Source: Ramlibacter aurantiacus
GTDB lineage: Bacteria; Pseudomonadota; Gammaproteobacteria; Burkholderiales; Burkholderiaceae_C
DNA length: 64,000 nt
Assembly (NCBI RefSeq): GCF_016722895.1
Contig: NZ_JAEQNA010000001.1
Span: forward strand, 1,116,001 to 1,180,000
Direction of reading: 5' to 3'
Of the stretch, positions 8,837 to 16,461 are shown one piece after another. How positions within the stretch are numbered: the stretch's first letter is position 1; each line of letters opens with the position of its first letter. The notes beneath the pieces were generated by a model, which had not been told where the DNA came from, searched no databases, and worked only from the letters and a program-made list of their open reading frames with translations. A program made the position numbers and the translations under genes.

Positions 8837-10484
8837 CGGCTTCTTTCATCAACATCGCGCCCTCTGCCGACGGCATCGTCGGATTGCCGGCGAGCGCACC
8901 GTCGCGGATGAGAGCTCCGATATCACGCAGGACTTGGACGGCCTGCCGGAAACGCGGTGTAGTCGGCGCTGGCGGCGGGATGTCGTCCACGATCCTGAGC
9001 CCGCGTTCCGTCGGCCTGAACCGGAAGGTTGATTGGCCATTGTGGCGAAGCTTACGCAGTGCCACCCGCAAATGGGTGTTCATGAGCCAGGCGAATAGAT
9101 CGGCCATCACGTCTTCCAGACGCAGATCACGCCACCTGTCACATCGAAGCCTGAGGCTGCCAAGGTTGATCGGATAGTCGATTAGGTCGTCAGCCGACAT
9201 GGGCAGTGAACCGTACGGATTGGCATTCTGATCATCACGAAGGTGAAGCAGGACGAGGATGTGAACGGCATCGGCCAGCAGATTCGCCACCTTGCCGCCG
9301 CGCTGTACGCCATCCACCAACCTCTCGGCGATCTGTATCTCGTGCTCGGGGGACTCCCAGCTGCTTGGCAAGTTTCCCTCTTTTCCCAGGGCTTGGCAGA
9401 GATCGCCGAACGATCCGCCCCCGAGGAGAGCGCTGGCATTGTGCGCATCAGCCGAGTTCGCGAGGTGTGCAGCAAATGCTTCGACCGAAGACCTGTCGGG
9501 CTCCTCTCCTCTGCCTATCGGGTTCAATGCGTCCAAGCACAAGGCAAACACACTCTGCATCGTCACGGAGAACAGATCGTTGCGCTCATAGACGGCCCAT
9601 GCATCGCGTGTCGACCGCAATTTTTCAGGCACGGCCCACGCAGTCTGGCCAGGCAATTTGCCCGTATAGATCGCGGCTCGAAAATGTTCTTCCGTCAAGT
9701 CGGATCCGCCCGCTGCATGCAACGCACGAGCCAGGTTCATGACTAACGCAAGAGACTTTCGACGCTGCTCGCCCAGCGCCGCGAAGCCGTTCCCACGATC
9801 GAAGAAGATGTCCGTCAGGGTCTGGCACTCGTTGCCGTTGCCTGGAATGCGGCACGCGCAAAACGCGGATAGCACATCCAAATCTGACAGCGTCACTCGA
9901 TCTGCCTGAAGGACCGACCAGAACCTGTCGCTGGGTACAGCCGCCTCAACCGCCTCTGCCAGCGGCTTGCCACGTTCGATCGTGTACTTGATCCATGGCT
10001 TCGAAGACGGGTCCATCAGCTCGAGCTGACCCAGCGTCCCTGCGTAGTATTGGCCCAAGCCGCCCATTCGATTCAGGAAGTACCGACGCGCGGAATCTTT
10101 GTCCGTGTACTCCGACAGGCGCAGTTCCTCGCCACCCTCAAGCCGTTCAAGTGCCGGAATCAACTTGATGCGCCCAACCATGGCGATGCCATGTCTCTCG
10201 GCGTCGCGGTCGGTCATTCGGCCATGACGCTCCGAGATCAACGTGAAGAGGCAGTCGGCGCGCCTAAAGAACTCAATGAAATTTTCAGCGTCCGCCTCTG
10301 GAAATCGAATTTCGAAGGACCAGACGAACCACGGGTACAGCGAAAAATACCGCGCTCGATCCGTCACATTGGTAATGCCGGGAAGTAGCTGCGAGTAGAT
10401 CAGGACGCATGGAGCCTGCGTACCAAGGTGGTCCAGGCCACCAATCGCGGACGGCGGCTGAAGCCAGGCAGTGGTGAGTTGCAT
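8829..10484 (-). CDS. uncharacterised protein resembling DUF6361, first gene of PLD operon
   Basis: The 551-residue product opens with a segment containing LLPGITNVTDRARYFSLYPW. That recalls the N-terminus of DUF6361 proteins, in which a PG..T..ARY..F.PW pattern also occurs and which are often found beside PLD-fold proteins. The resemblance is from memory and is distant. The rest is largely helical without a catalytic motif I can name. No good Shine-Dalgarno precedes the ATG at 10482-10484; a GATAAT-like -10 lies so close that a leaderless transcript is conceivable. It overlaps the PLD gene by eight bases, so the three genes are likely expressed as one unit. Confidence 0.7.
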   Translation of the reverse strand: MQLTTAWLQPPSAIGGLDHLGTQAPCVLIYSQLLPGITNVTDRARYFSLYPWFVWSFEIRFPEADAENFIEFFRRADCLFTLISERHGRMTDRDAERHGIAMVGRIKLIPALERLEGGEELRLSEYTDKDSARRYFLNRMGGLGQYYAGTLGQLELMDPSSKPWIKYTIERGKPLAEAVEAAVPSDRFWSVLQADRVTLSDLDVLSAFCACRIPGNGNECQTLTDIFFDRGNGFAALGEQRRKSLALVMNLARALHAAGGSDLTEEHFRAAIYTGKLPGQTAWAVPEKLRSTRDAWAVYERNDLFSVTMQSVFALCLDALNPIGRGEEPDRSSVEAFAAHLANSADAHNASALLGGGSFGDLCQALGKEGNLPSSWESPEHEIQIAERLVDGVQRGGKVANLLADAVHILVLLHLRDDQNANPYGSLPMSADDLIDYPINLGSLRLRCDRWRDLRLEDVMADLFAWLMNTHLRVALRKLRHNGQSTFRFRPTERGLRIVDDIPPPAPTTPRFRQAVQVLRDIGALIRDGALAGNPTMPSAEGAMLMKEAGG

Positions 10485-10717
10485 TGAGTTTCAATTATCA
10501 ACCCAGCTGCCACCCCGAGCCCTTCACCGATTCCCGACGCCACCCCATCTCCGGACAGGAACTCGTTCCTGCATGAGGTGGCCGCCGTGGTGGAGGGGGT
10601 GTGCGCGGATTTTGGGGCTGCCCTGACCTGACAGCTGAGCGGTTTGCGTTTCGGGAGCAGCCGCCGGGACCCTCCCGTCTCCCATAGAACTGGGGTAGAA
10701 AAAATTTCATCTTGCTA
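10485..10717. promoter_or_regulatory. divergent intergenic region between PLD operon and RM operon
   Basis: About 290 bases separate the PLD operon start from the DUF4258 gene. I see no credible gene here. The part from 10700 onward turns AT-rich and carries the promoter listed separately. The part near 10490 contains a GATAAT-like hexamer that could serve the minus operon. Confidence 0.45.
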
Positions 10718-10747
10718 TTGACAACAATTTCTTGGATGTACTAAACT
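10718..10747 (+). promoter_or_regulatory. sigma-70-type promoter of the restriction-modification operon
   Basis: A perfect TTGACA at 10718-10723, an 18-base spacer and TAAACT at 10742-10747 (four of six consensus positions) lie 28 bases before the DUF4258 start codon, in a local AT-rich patch. It is the only strong promoter seen ahead of the seven-gene plus-strand operon. Confidence 0.7.
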
Positions 10748-10774
10748 TCGCACATTGAAGAAAAGGAACATGCG

Positions 10775-11083
10775 ATGCCCAGTGCCTCAAATGCCCAGTA
10801 CGACCCTCTCGCCCGACGCAAGATCGAGCTCAGCCGCCATGCCAGCAAGCGCGCGAGTCAGCGGGCCATTACCCAAGACTGCGTTCCGCTGATCCTTGCC
10901 TACGGGGAGCGCAGTCATGACGGACGTGGTGGCGTCCGCTACCTGTTGACCCAGCGCTCCATGGCGTCCCTCGGGCGCGCCATCGGCCACAGCCAACGGC
11001 TCGAGGCCCTGGCGGGGTGCTACGCGGTTGTCGATGCCGCCAACGAGCAGACGGTGATCACGCTTGGGCATCGTTACCAATAG
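10775..11083 (+). CDS. DUF4258-like small protein, first gene of RM operon
   Basis: The 102-residue product has the DUF4258-like layout: an N-terminal helix with RHASKRASQRAITQD, followed by beta strands (GVRYLLT, CYAVVDAANEQTVITLG). DUF4258 proteins are small and include toxin-like members related to RelE-type folds, but function is not established. It is the promoter-proximal gene of the restriction operon, ending six bases before the next start codon, which suggests a regulatory or accessory role. AAGGAA at 10763-10768 supports the start. The family assignment rests on pattern and length alone. Confidence 0.6.
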   Translation: MPSASNAQYDPLARRKIELSRHASKRASQRAITQDCVPLILAYGERSHDGRGGVRYLLTQRSMASLGRAIGHSQRLEALAGCYAVVDAANEQTVITLGHRYQ

Positions 11084-11088
11084 TACTC

Positions 11089-13008
11089 ATGACCAACAAG
11101 AACACGCCTGCCTATCGCGCTCTGTGGGAGCTGATGGACCTTGCCCGCGGATCGCACAGGGCGAACAACGCATGGCTCTATGCGTTGACCTGGCTGGCCG
11201 CCAGCCGACTGGCCATGTCGGGCCATTTGCCAGGGGCGACAAGCATCAACGACTTGATTTCGGCATCCGCATGGGACATCCAGCAGGATGGCCTGATTCC
11301 GACGGAGGCGAAGGACTTGGTGTGGGGCGCAGGAGATTCGACGCATGAATCAGCCATGCGCACCCGAGCGCTAGGGATCGTGACCCAGCTAATCGAAGAG
11401 TATGGCCATCATGAATGGGACGTCATCGACGCGGCTTGGCAGCAGGCAGATACTTGGCGCGCCGATGTGAACAGCGGTATCGCGCTGGCTCCCGAACTTT
11501 GCGAATTGGCTATTGACGTCCTTCAAGCCCCAAGGCAAAGCGCTGTATGGATTCCCTTTGACCTCAGTGGGCAGCTGGTGATGAGGGCCGTTCGCAAAGG
11601 TCTGCGTGTCATCGTCGCCGGGCCGGGGCGCAGGACGGAAACGCACTTGCGGCTCCTATTGGCCATTGAAGGACAAACAGACTTGGCCGGATCGGCTGTC
11701 GTCTTTGATGTTCCACGCGGAGAAGTAAAACGGGACCTGACGGCTGACTTCCTGCTGGCCACCCCCCCGATTGGCATGAAGCTGCAAGTCGGGGCTGGCT
11801 GGCGCCAGTGGGAAGGCGAGGAACCGGATGCCGCGGACCCAAACAGTCTCTATCAGCGGCAGGGCCCGATAAGCCAGGTTCAAATTGACCGCAGCGACAG
11901 CTGGGCTATTGCGGCCTTCTGGCCGCGCGTAAGTCAACGCGCCGTCTTCCTTACCTCACCCAGTGTCCTTTTTGCAAAGGGCCAAGAGCAACGTCTTCGC
12001 GAGCACCTGCTAATGGAGAGGCGCTGCCTTGCGGCGGTGGCAGTGCTTCCGACACGACAAATGAGCATAACAAGTCTCGCACCCGTCATGCTCTTGCTTG
12101 ACCGCGCGCGCGATCAGCTTTCGATCCGGCTCGTCGATGCAACGGAGATGACCGTCGACACCAGGTCGTCAATGCGCTATGGGCGGGTATTGGACTACGA
12201 GCGCATCGCCCCCCTTATGTTGCGCACGGGCGAAGACGAAAAGGTTGCCTGCGACGTCAGCATCGAAGCGGTAATCAGACGCGACTTCAACCTCATGCCG
12301 GCGCGATATTTGCGCCCTGCTCTCACGGCAGCCGGAGGCCCTCGCCGTCCCCTGGGTGACTTGGTCACCGTGATCCGCGCACCCGTGGTCTACAAGGATC
12401 CCGCAGCGACTGTCGTTCAGGAAGCAGGCTTCCCGGAACTGGATCGGTGGCGGGCGATTGCTGGGCCTTGCGTAAAGACAACTGCGATCCAACCCCGCAA
12501 ACTTGAGCATTCCATCTTGAGGGACGGCGATCTGCTGCTCTCAATTAAGGGCACCTTGGGCAAGTCCGCACTGGTGGGGGAAGTTCCAACGGCGGAACAT
12601 TTCCCTTTCGGCACCACCAGGAAAGACGGTGGATTGGTTTTTCCAGACCTGCACAGGGCCCCAGTTGTGCCCTCCCAAAGCTGCATTGCGCTGCGGGTCC
12701 GCGACAACTCCATCAGCCCCGTATTGTTGTTTCTGTATCTCCGGTCGAACGACTTCAAGAAGCAGATCGACTCGCTCCGACTCGGTGCGACGATAGCCCA
12801 CGTCACTCCGGCCACATTGCTGCAGGAAATCCAGGTTCCGATTCCTCCGGCCGAACAGCAACAAGATTACATTCGACGCTGGTCAGAGTTATGCGAGCTT
12901 GAAGCATCAATTGAGGACGCACAACAACGTACGGATGAAATTCGACGAGCGCTTTGGCTCGGTGATGCACAACAAGAGTCAACCGCGAACCAGGAAACCA
13001 ATGAATAA
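11089..13008 (+). CDS. methylase/specificity-like fusion with degenerate methylase motif
   Basis: This 639-residue protein looks like the fusion of a degraded type I methylase domain and a specificity half. Around residue 219 it has DFLLATPPIGMK where an active N6-adenine methylase would have NPPF or NPPY; Asn is replaced by Thr and the motif I glycine loop is not evident. The C-terminal third reads like HsdS: RPLGDLVTVI, then LRDGDLLLSIKGTLGKSALV near residue 475, and IPPAEQQQDYIRRW before a terminal coiled coil. It overlaps hsdM by eight bases. It may be a specificity-like partner for the complex, an anti-restriction decoy or a regulator; none is established. The start at 11089 is favoured because it follows the previous gene directly. 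Confidence 0.65.
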   Translation: MTNKNTPAYRALWELMDLARGSHRANNAWLYALTWLAASRLAMSGHLPGATSINDLISASAWDIQQDGLIPTEAKDLVWGAGDSTHESAMRTRALGIVTQLIEEYGHHEWDVIDAAWQQADTWRADVNSGIALAPELCELAIDVLQAPRQSAVWIPFDLSGQLVMRAVRKGLRVIVAGPGRRTETHLRLLLAIEGQTDLAGSAVVFDVPRGEVKRDLTADFLLATPPIGMKLQVGAGWRQWEGEEPDAADPNSLYQRQGPISQVQIDRSDSWAIAAFWPRVSQRAVFLTSPSVLFAKGQEQRLREHLLMERRCLAAVAVLPTRQMSITSLAPVMLLLDRARDQLSIRLVDATEMTVDTRSSMRYGRVLDYERIAPLMLRTGEDEKVACDVSIEAVIRRDFNLMPARYLRPALTAAGGPRRPLGDLVTVIRAPVVYKDPAATVVQEAGFPELDRWRAIAGPCVKTTAIQPRKLEHSILRDGDLLLSIKGTLGKSALVGEVPTAEHFPFGTTRKDGGLVFPDLHRAPVVPSQSCIALRVRDNSISPVLLFLYLRSNDFKKQIDSLRLGATIAHVTPATLLQEIQVPIPPAEQQQDYIRRWSELCELEASIEDAQQRTDEIRRALWLGDAQQESTANQETNE

Positions 13009-15430
13009 ACAACAAGCACTAACGCCGCAGATCAATAACGCAGCTCAAAAGGACCAAAGCCAACTCAAGTGGATTGCCGACTTCATCTGGAACATCGCCG
13101 ATGACCGCTTGCGCGACGTGTACGTGCGCGGCAAGTACCGTGACGTCATCCTGCCGTTCACCGTGCTGCGGCGGCTTGACGCCGTACTGGAGTCCACCAA
13201 GCAAGCCGTACTGGAGCGGAAGAAGTTCCTCGACACGCACAAAGTGGCAGAACAGGATGGCGCGCTGCGGATGGCTGCGGGGCAGGCCTTCTACAACACC
13301 TCCGACTTCACGCTCGAAAAACTGAAGGCAAGTAGTGCTGACCAGCGTCTGCGCGATGACTTCATCGACTATCTGGACGGCTTCTCGCCCAACGTCCAGG
13401 AAATCCTCACGAAGTTCAAGTTCCGTGACCAGATTCAAACGCTGGTCGACGCACACGTCTTGGGTTACCTCATCGAGGATTTCCTCGACCCCGAGGTCAA
13501 CATCTCGCCCTTGCCCGTCAAGGATGCGGACGGGCGGATCAAGCTACCCGCGCTGGATAACCACGGCATGGGCACGGTGTTCGAGGAGTTGATCCGGCGC
13601 TTCAACGAAGAGAACAACGAAGAGGCTGGCGAACACTTCACCCCGCGCGACGTGGTCAAGCTGATGGCCAAGTTGCTGTTCTTGCCGGTCGCCGACCAAA
13701 TCCAGTCCGGCACCTACCTGCTGTACGACGGTAGTTGCGGCACGGGCGGGATGTTGACCGTTGCCGAAGAGGCGCTGCACCAACTGGCCACGAGCCACGA
13801 CAAAGAAGTGTCGATCCACCTGTTCGGGCAGGAGATCAACCCCGAAACCTACGCCATCTGCAAGGCCGATCTGCTGCTTAAGGGCGAAGGCGACGAGGCC
13901 GAAAACATCGTCGGCGGCGCGGACAAGTCCACGCTGTCGGCTGACCAGTTCCGGTCGCGCGAATTCGACTTCATGATCTCCAACCCGCCTTACGGCAAGA
14001 GTTGGAAGACCGACCTCGACCGGATGGGCGGCAAGAAGGAGTTCAGCGACTCGCGCTTCATCGTCAACCACGGAGGCGATTCCGAATTCAAGCTCATCAC
14101 CCGTTCCAGCGACGGGCAGCTGATGTTCCTGGTGAACAAGCTGCAGAAGATGAAGCACAACACGCCGCTGGGCAGCCGCATCGCGCTGGTGCATAACGGC
14201 TCCGCGCTGTTCACCGGCGATGCTGGCCAGGGCGAGAGCAACATCCGCCGCTGGGTGCTGGAGAACGACTGGCTCGAAGCCATCATCGCCCTGCCGCTCA
14301 ACATCTTCTACAACACGGGCATCGCCACCTACATCTGGGTGCTGGCCAATAAGAAGCCCGCCCACCGGCGCGGCAAGGTGCAATTAATCGACGCCTCGCA
14401 GTGGTACCTGCCGATGCGGCGCAACCTCGGCAAGAAGAACTGCGAACTGGCTGACGCGGACATTGAACGCATCCTGAAGCATTACCTCGACCAGCCGCCC
14501 GTCGATGCGGAAGCCGCCAAGGCAGTGCCCGAATGCAAGTGGTTCGACAACGCCGACTTCGGCTACTGGAAGATCACGGTCGAGCGCCCGCTGCGCCTCA
14601 AGAGCCAGCTCAAGCGAAACGCCATCGAAAGCCTACGCTTCGCCAACGGCGACGAGGCACTGCGCAGCGAGATCTACACCAAGTACAGCGACAAGCTGTA
14701 CACCGAATTTACCAAGCTTAAGCCCGAAATCGAGGCTTGGCTGAAGGGCGACGATGGCGACGAGGATGCCGAGGACGTGTCGGACGACGAAGACGCCAAG
14801 ACCACTAAGAAGGCGGTACCGGAAAAGCGGCGCAAGAAGCTACTCGACCCAGGCACTTGGCTGCGCGACAAGACTTTGGTCGAGCTGGCCACCCTGGCGC
14901 GGCAGGAGTTGGGCGAAGGCGTTTTTGACGACCACAACGCGTTCCGTACTCGCTTTGACGCCACGATGAAGGCGCACGGCAAGAAGCTCGGTGCCGCCGA
15001 GAAGAAGGCCATCTACAACGCGGTGAGCTGGCGCGACGAAACGGCACCGCCCGTCATCGCCAAGCGCGGCAAACTCAAGGCGGGCGAGCATTTCGAGCCC
15101 GGCTACGACGGTGTGTACCTCGAGCAAGTGGGCAAGGATCGCTTCATGATCGAGTACGAGGCTGACACCGACTTGCGCGACACCGAACAGGTGCCGCTCA
15201 AGGAGCCGGGCGGCATCGAAGCCTTCTTCTTCCGCGAGGTGCTGCCCCACGCTCCGGATGCCTGGATCGCGATGGATGCTACCAAGATCGGCTACGAAAT
15301 CTCGTTTGCCCGCTACTTCTACAAACCTGCGCCGCTGCGCTCGCTGGAAGAAATTCGTGCGGACATCATGAAGCTGGAGCAGCAGACCGAAGGCTTGCTC
15401 GACAAGATCGTGGGAGGCGTTTCCGCATGA
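13001..15430 (+). CDS. hsdM: type I restriction-modification methyltransferase subunit
   Basis: HsdM methylates adenine within the site chosen by HsdS, using S-adenosylmethionine. The 809-residue product has the helical N-terminal domain (WNIADDRLRDVYVRGKY, ILPFTVLRRLD), the cofactor-binding motif DGSCGTGGM near residue 243 and the catalytic NPPYG near residue 328. It is longer than the roughly 500 residues of EcoKI HsdM, with a C-terminal extension that includes an acidic insert (GDDGDEDAEDVSDDEDA). AGGAAA four bases before ATG 13001 supports the start, which lies inside the end of the preceding gene. The neighbouring hsdS and hsdR make this a complete type I system. Confidence 0.93.
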   Translation: MNKQQALTPQINNAAQKDQSQLKWIADFIWNIADDRLRDVYVRGKYRDVILPFTVLRRLDAVLESTKQAVLERKKFLDTHKVAEQDGALRMAAGQAFYNTSDFTLEKLKASSADQRLRDDFIDYLDGFSPNVQEILTKFKFRDQIQTLVDAHVLGYLIEDFLDPEVNISPLPVKDADGRIKLPALDNHGMGTVFEELIRRFNEENNEEAGEHFTPRDVVKLMAKLLFLPVADQIQSGTYLLYDGSCGTGGMLTVAEEALHQLATSHDKEVSIHLFGQEINPETYAICKADLLLKGEGDEAENIVGGADKSTLSADQFRSREFDFMISNPPYGKSWKTDLDRMGGKKEFSDSRFIVNHGGDSEFKLITRSSDGQLMFLVNKLQKMKHNTPLGSRIALVHNGSALFTGDAGQGESNIRRWVLENDWLEAIIALPLNIFYNTGIATYIWVLANKKPAHRRGKVQLIDASQWYLPMRRNLGKKNCELADADIERILKHYLDQPPVDAEAAKAVPECKWFDNADFGYWKITVERPLRLKSQLKRNAIESLRFANGDEALRSEIYTKYSDKLYTEFTKLKPEIEAWLKGDDGDEDAEDVSDDEDAKTTKKAVPEKRRKKLLDPGTWLRDKTLVELATLARQELGEGVFDDHNAFRTRFDATMKAHGKKLGAAEKKAIYNAVSWRDETAPPVIAKRGKLKAGEHFEPGYDGVYLEQVGKDRFMIEYEADTDLRDTEQVPLKEPGGIEAFFFREVLPHAPDAWIAMDATKIGYEISFARYFYKPAPLRSLEEIRADIMKLEQQTEGLLDKIVGGVSA

Positions 15431-16461
15431 GCCAACGCACCGACCTTCTGGCGTCCATCGCCAACACCATTCAGGACTACCGGGGTGGCTCGCTCCCGCA
15501 GCCCATCTCCGCCCACGTCGAGCATTGGGTGCACCAGTTCGACGCTGCTTTGCAGTTGCCCATCCTGCAAGAGATTGACCACGTCCTGAAGAACATCTAC
15601 TTCTCGAAGGAGAAGGTGTCTAAATTCATCAGTGGCGCGATCAGCACCCAAAAGCTCACCGGCAACGACGCCGACCAGTTCTGGCGCAACGCCAATTTCC
15701 TCGACATTCAAGGCGGCGGCGACAGCCAGACCGACATGCTGGCATTGTTCTCCGAGCAACTGACGGAGAAGTTCGGGTTCGGCATCGACGAATGCGGGCA
15801 AGGTGGGGATGTTTTTGTTTATCTGGACGACGGCATCTTCACCGGCAACCGTGTGCGGCGCGATCTTGAAGGATGGGTTCGTGACCACGCGCCCGCGCAG
15901 GCGAAGGTGCATGTGATGTGCATCGCTCAACACAGTGGCGGGCAGTATTACGCCAACGGCAAGATTCAAGCAGTCATTAGGGCTTCGGGAAAAAAGATCG
16001 ACATCACTTGGTGGCACGCCATCGAGTTGGAGGACAGACGGGCCTACAGCGCAACATCGGACGTGCTGCGCCCGACGGCGATTCCGAACGACCCGGCAGT
16101 GCAAGCCTACGTGGCCGCTATGCAGTATCAGCCAACCCTCAGAACCGCTGGCAGCCCCGGCGCTGCGGGCCTTTTCTCCAGCGACGCTGCCAAGATTCTT
16201 CTGGAGCAGGAGTTCCTGAAAGCCGGTGTCCGCATCCGCCAGGTTTGCCCCAACCTCGGTGCTACGCAGCGACCGCTAGGGCACATGACGCTGGAGACTC
16301 TGGGCTTCGGCTCGCTCATCGTTACCTATCGCAACTGCCCCAACAATGCTCCGCTGGCTTTCTGGGTGGATGCACCGTGGTACCCGCTGTTCCCGCGCAC
16401 CACGAACACGCAGACGGCGGTGAGAAGAATGTTCGCCGACCTGACCGGAGGCGATCTCTGA
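15427..16461 (+). CDS. phosphoribosyltransferase-like protein (PRTase-CE type) inside RM operon
   Basis: The 344-residue product contains FVYLDDGIFTGNRVRRDL near residues 130-150. This matches the PRPP-binding loop pattern of phosphoribosyltransferases (hydrophobic strand, two acidic residues, then TG) as found in PRTase-like proteins of bacterial conflict systems. The N-terminal part is helical (DHVLKNIYFSKEKVSKFI) and the C-terminal part ends in LGHMTLETLGFGSLIVTYRN and AFWVDAPWYPLFPRT. It overlaps hsdM by four bases and the next gene by one, so it is made as part of the restriction system. A nucleotide or sugar-phosphate substrate is inferred from the fold; the actual reaction is unknown. 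Confidence 0.7.
   Translation: MSQRTDLLASIANTIQDYRGGSLPQPISAHVEHWVHQFDAALQLPILQEIDHVLKNIYFSKEKVSKFISGAISTQKLTGNDADQFWRNANFLDIQGGGDSQTDMLALFSEQLTEKFGFGIDECGQGGDVFVYLDDGIFTGNRVRRDLEGWVRDHAPAQAKVHVMCIAQHSGGQYYANGKIQAVIRASGKKIDITWWHAIELEDRRAYSATSDVLRPTAIPNDPAVQAYVAAMQYQPTLRTAGSPGAAGLFSSDAAKILLEQEFLKAGVRIRQVCPNLGATQRPLGHMTLETLGFGSLIVTYRNCPNNAPLAFWVDAPWYPLFPRTTNTQTAVRRMFADLTGGDL

Noticed and set aside
5496..10484. DISARM system
   Set aside because: Only the PLD fold fits; the DrmA helicase, DrmB and methylase are missing.
13544..14383. Minus-strand frame of 279 codons across hsdM
   Set aside because: Antisense to the hsdM catalytic domain and without any family motif.
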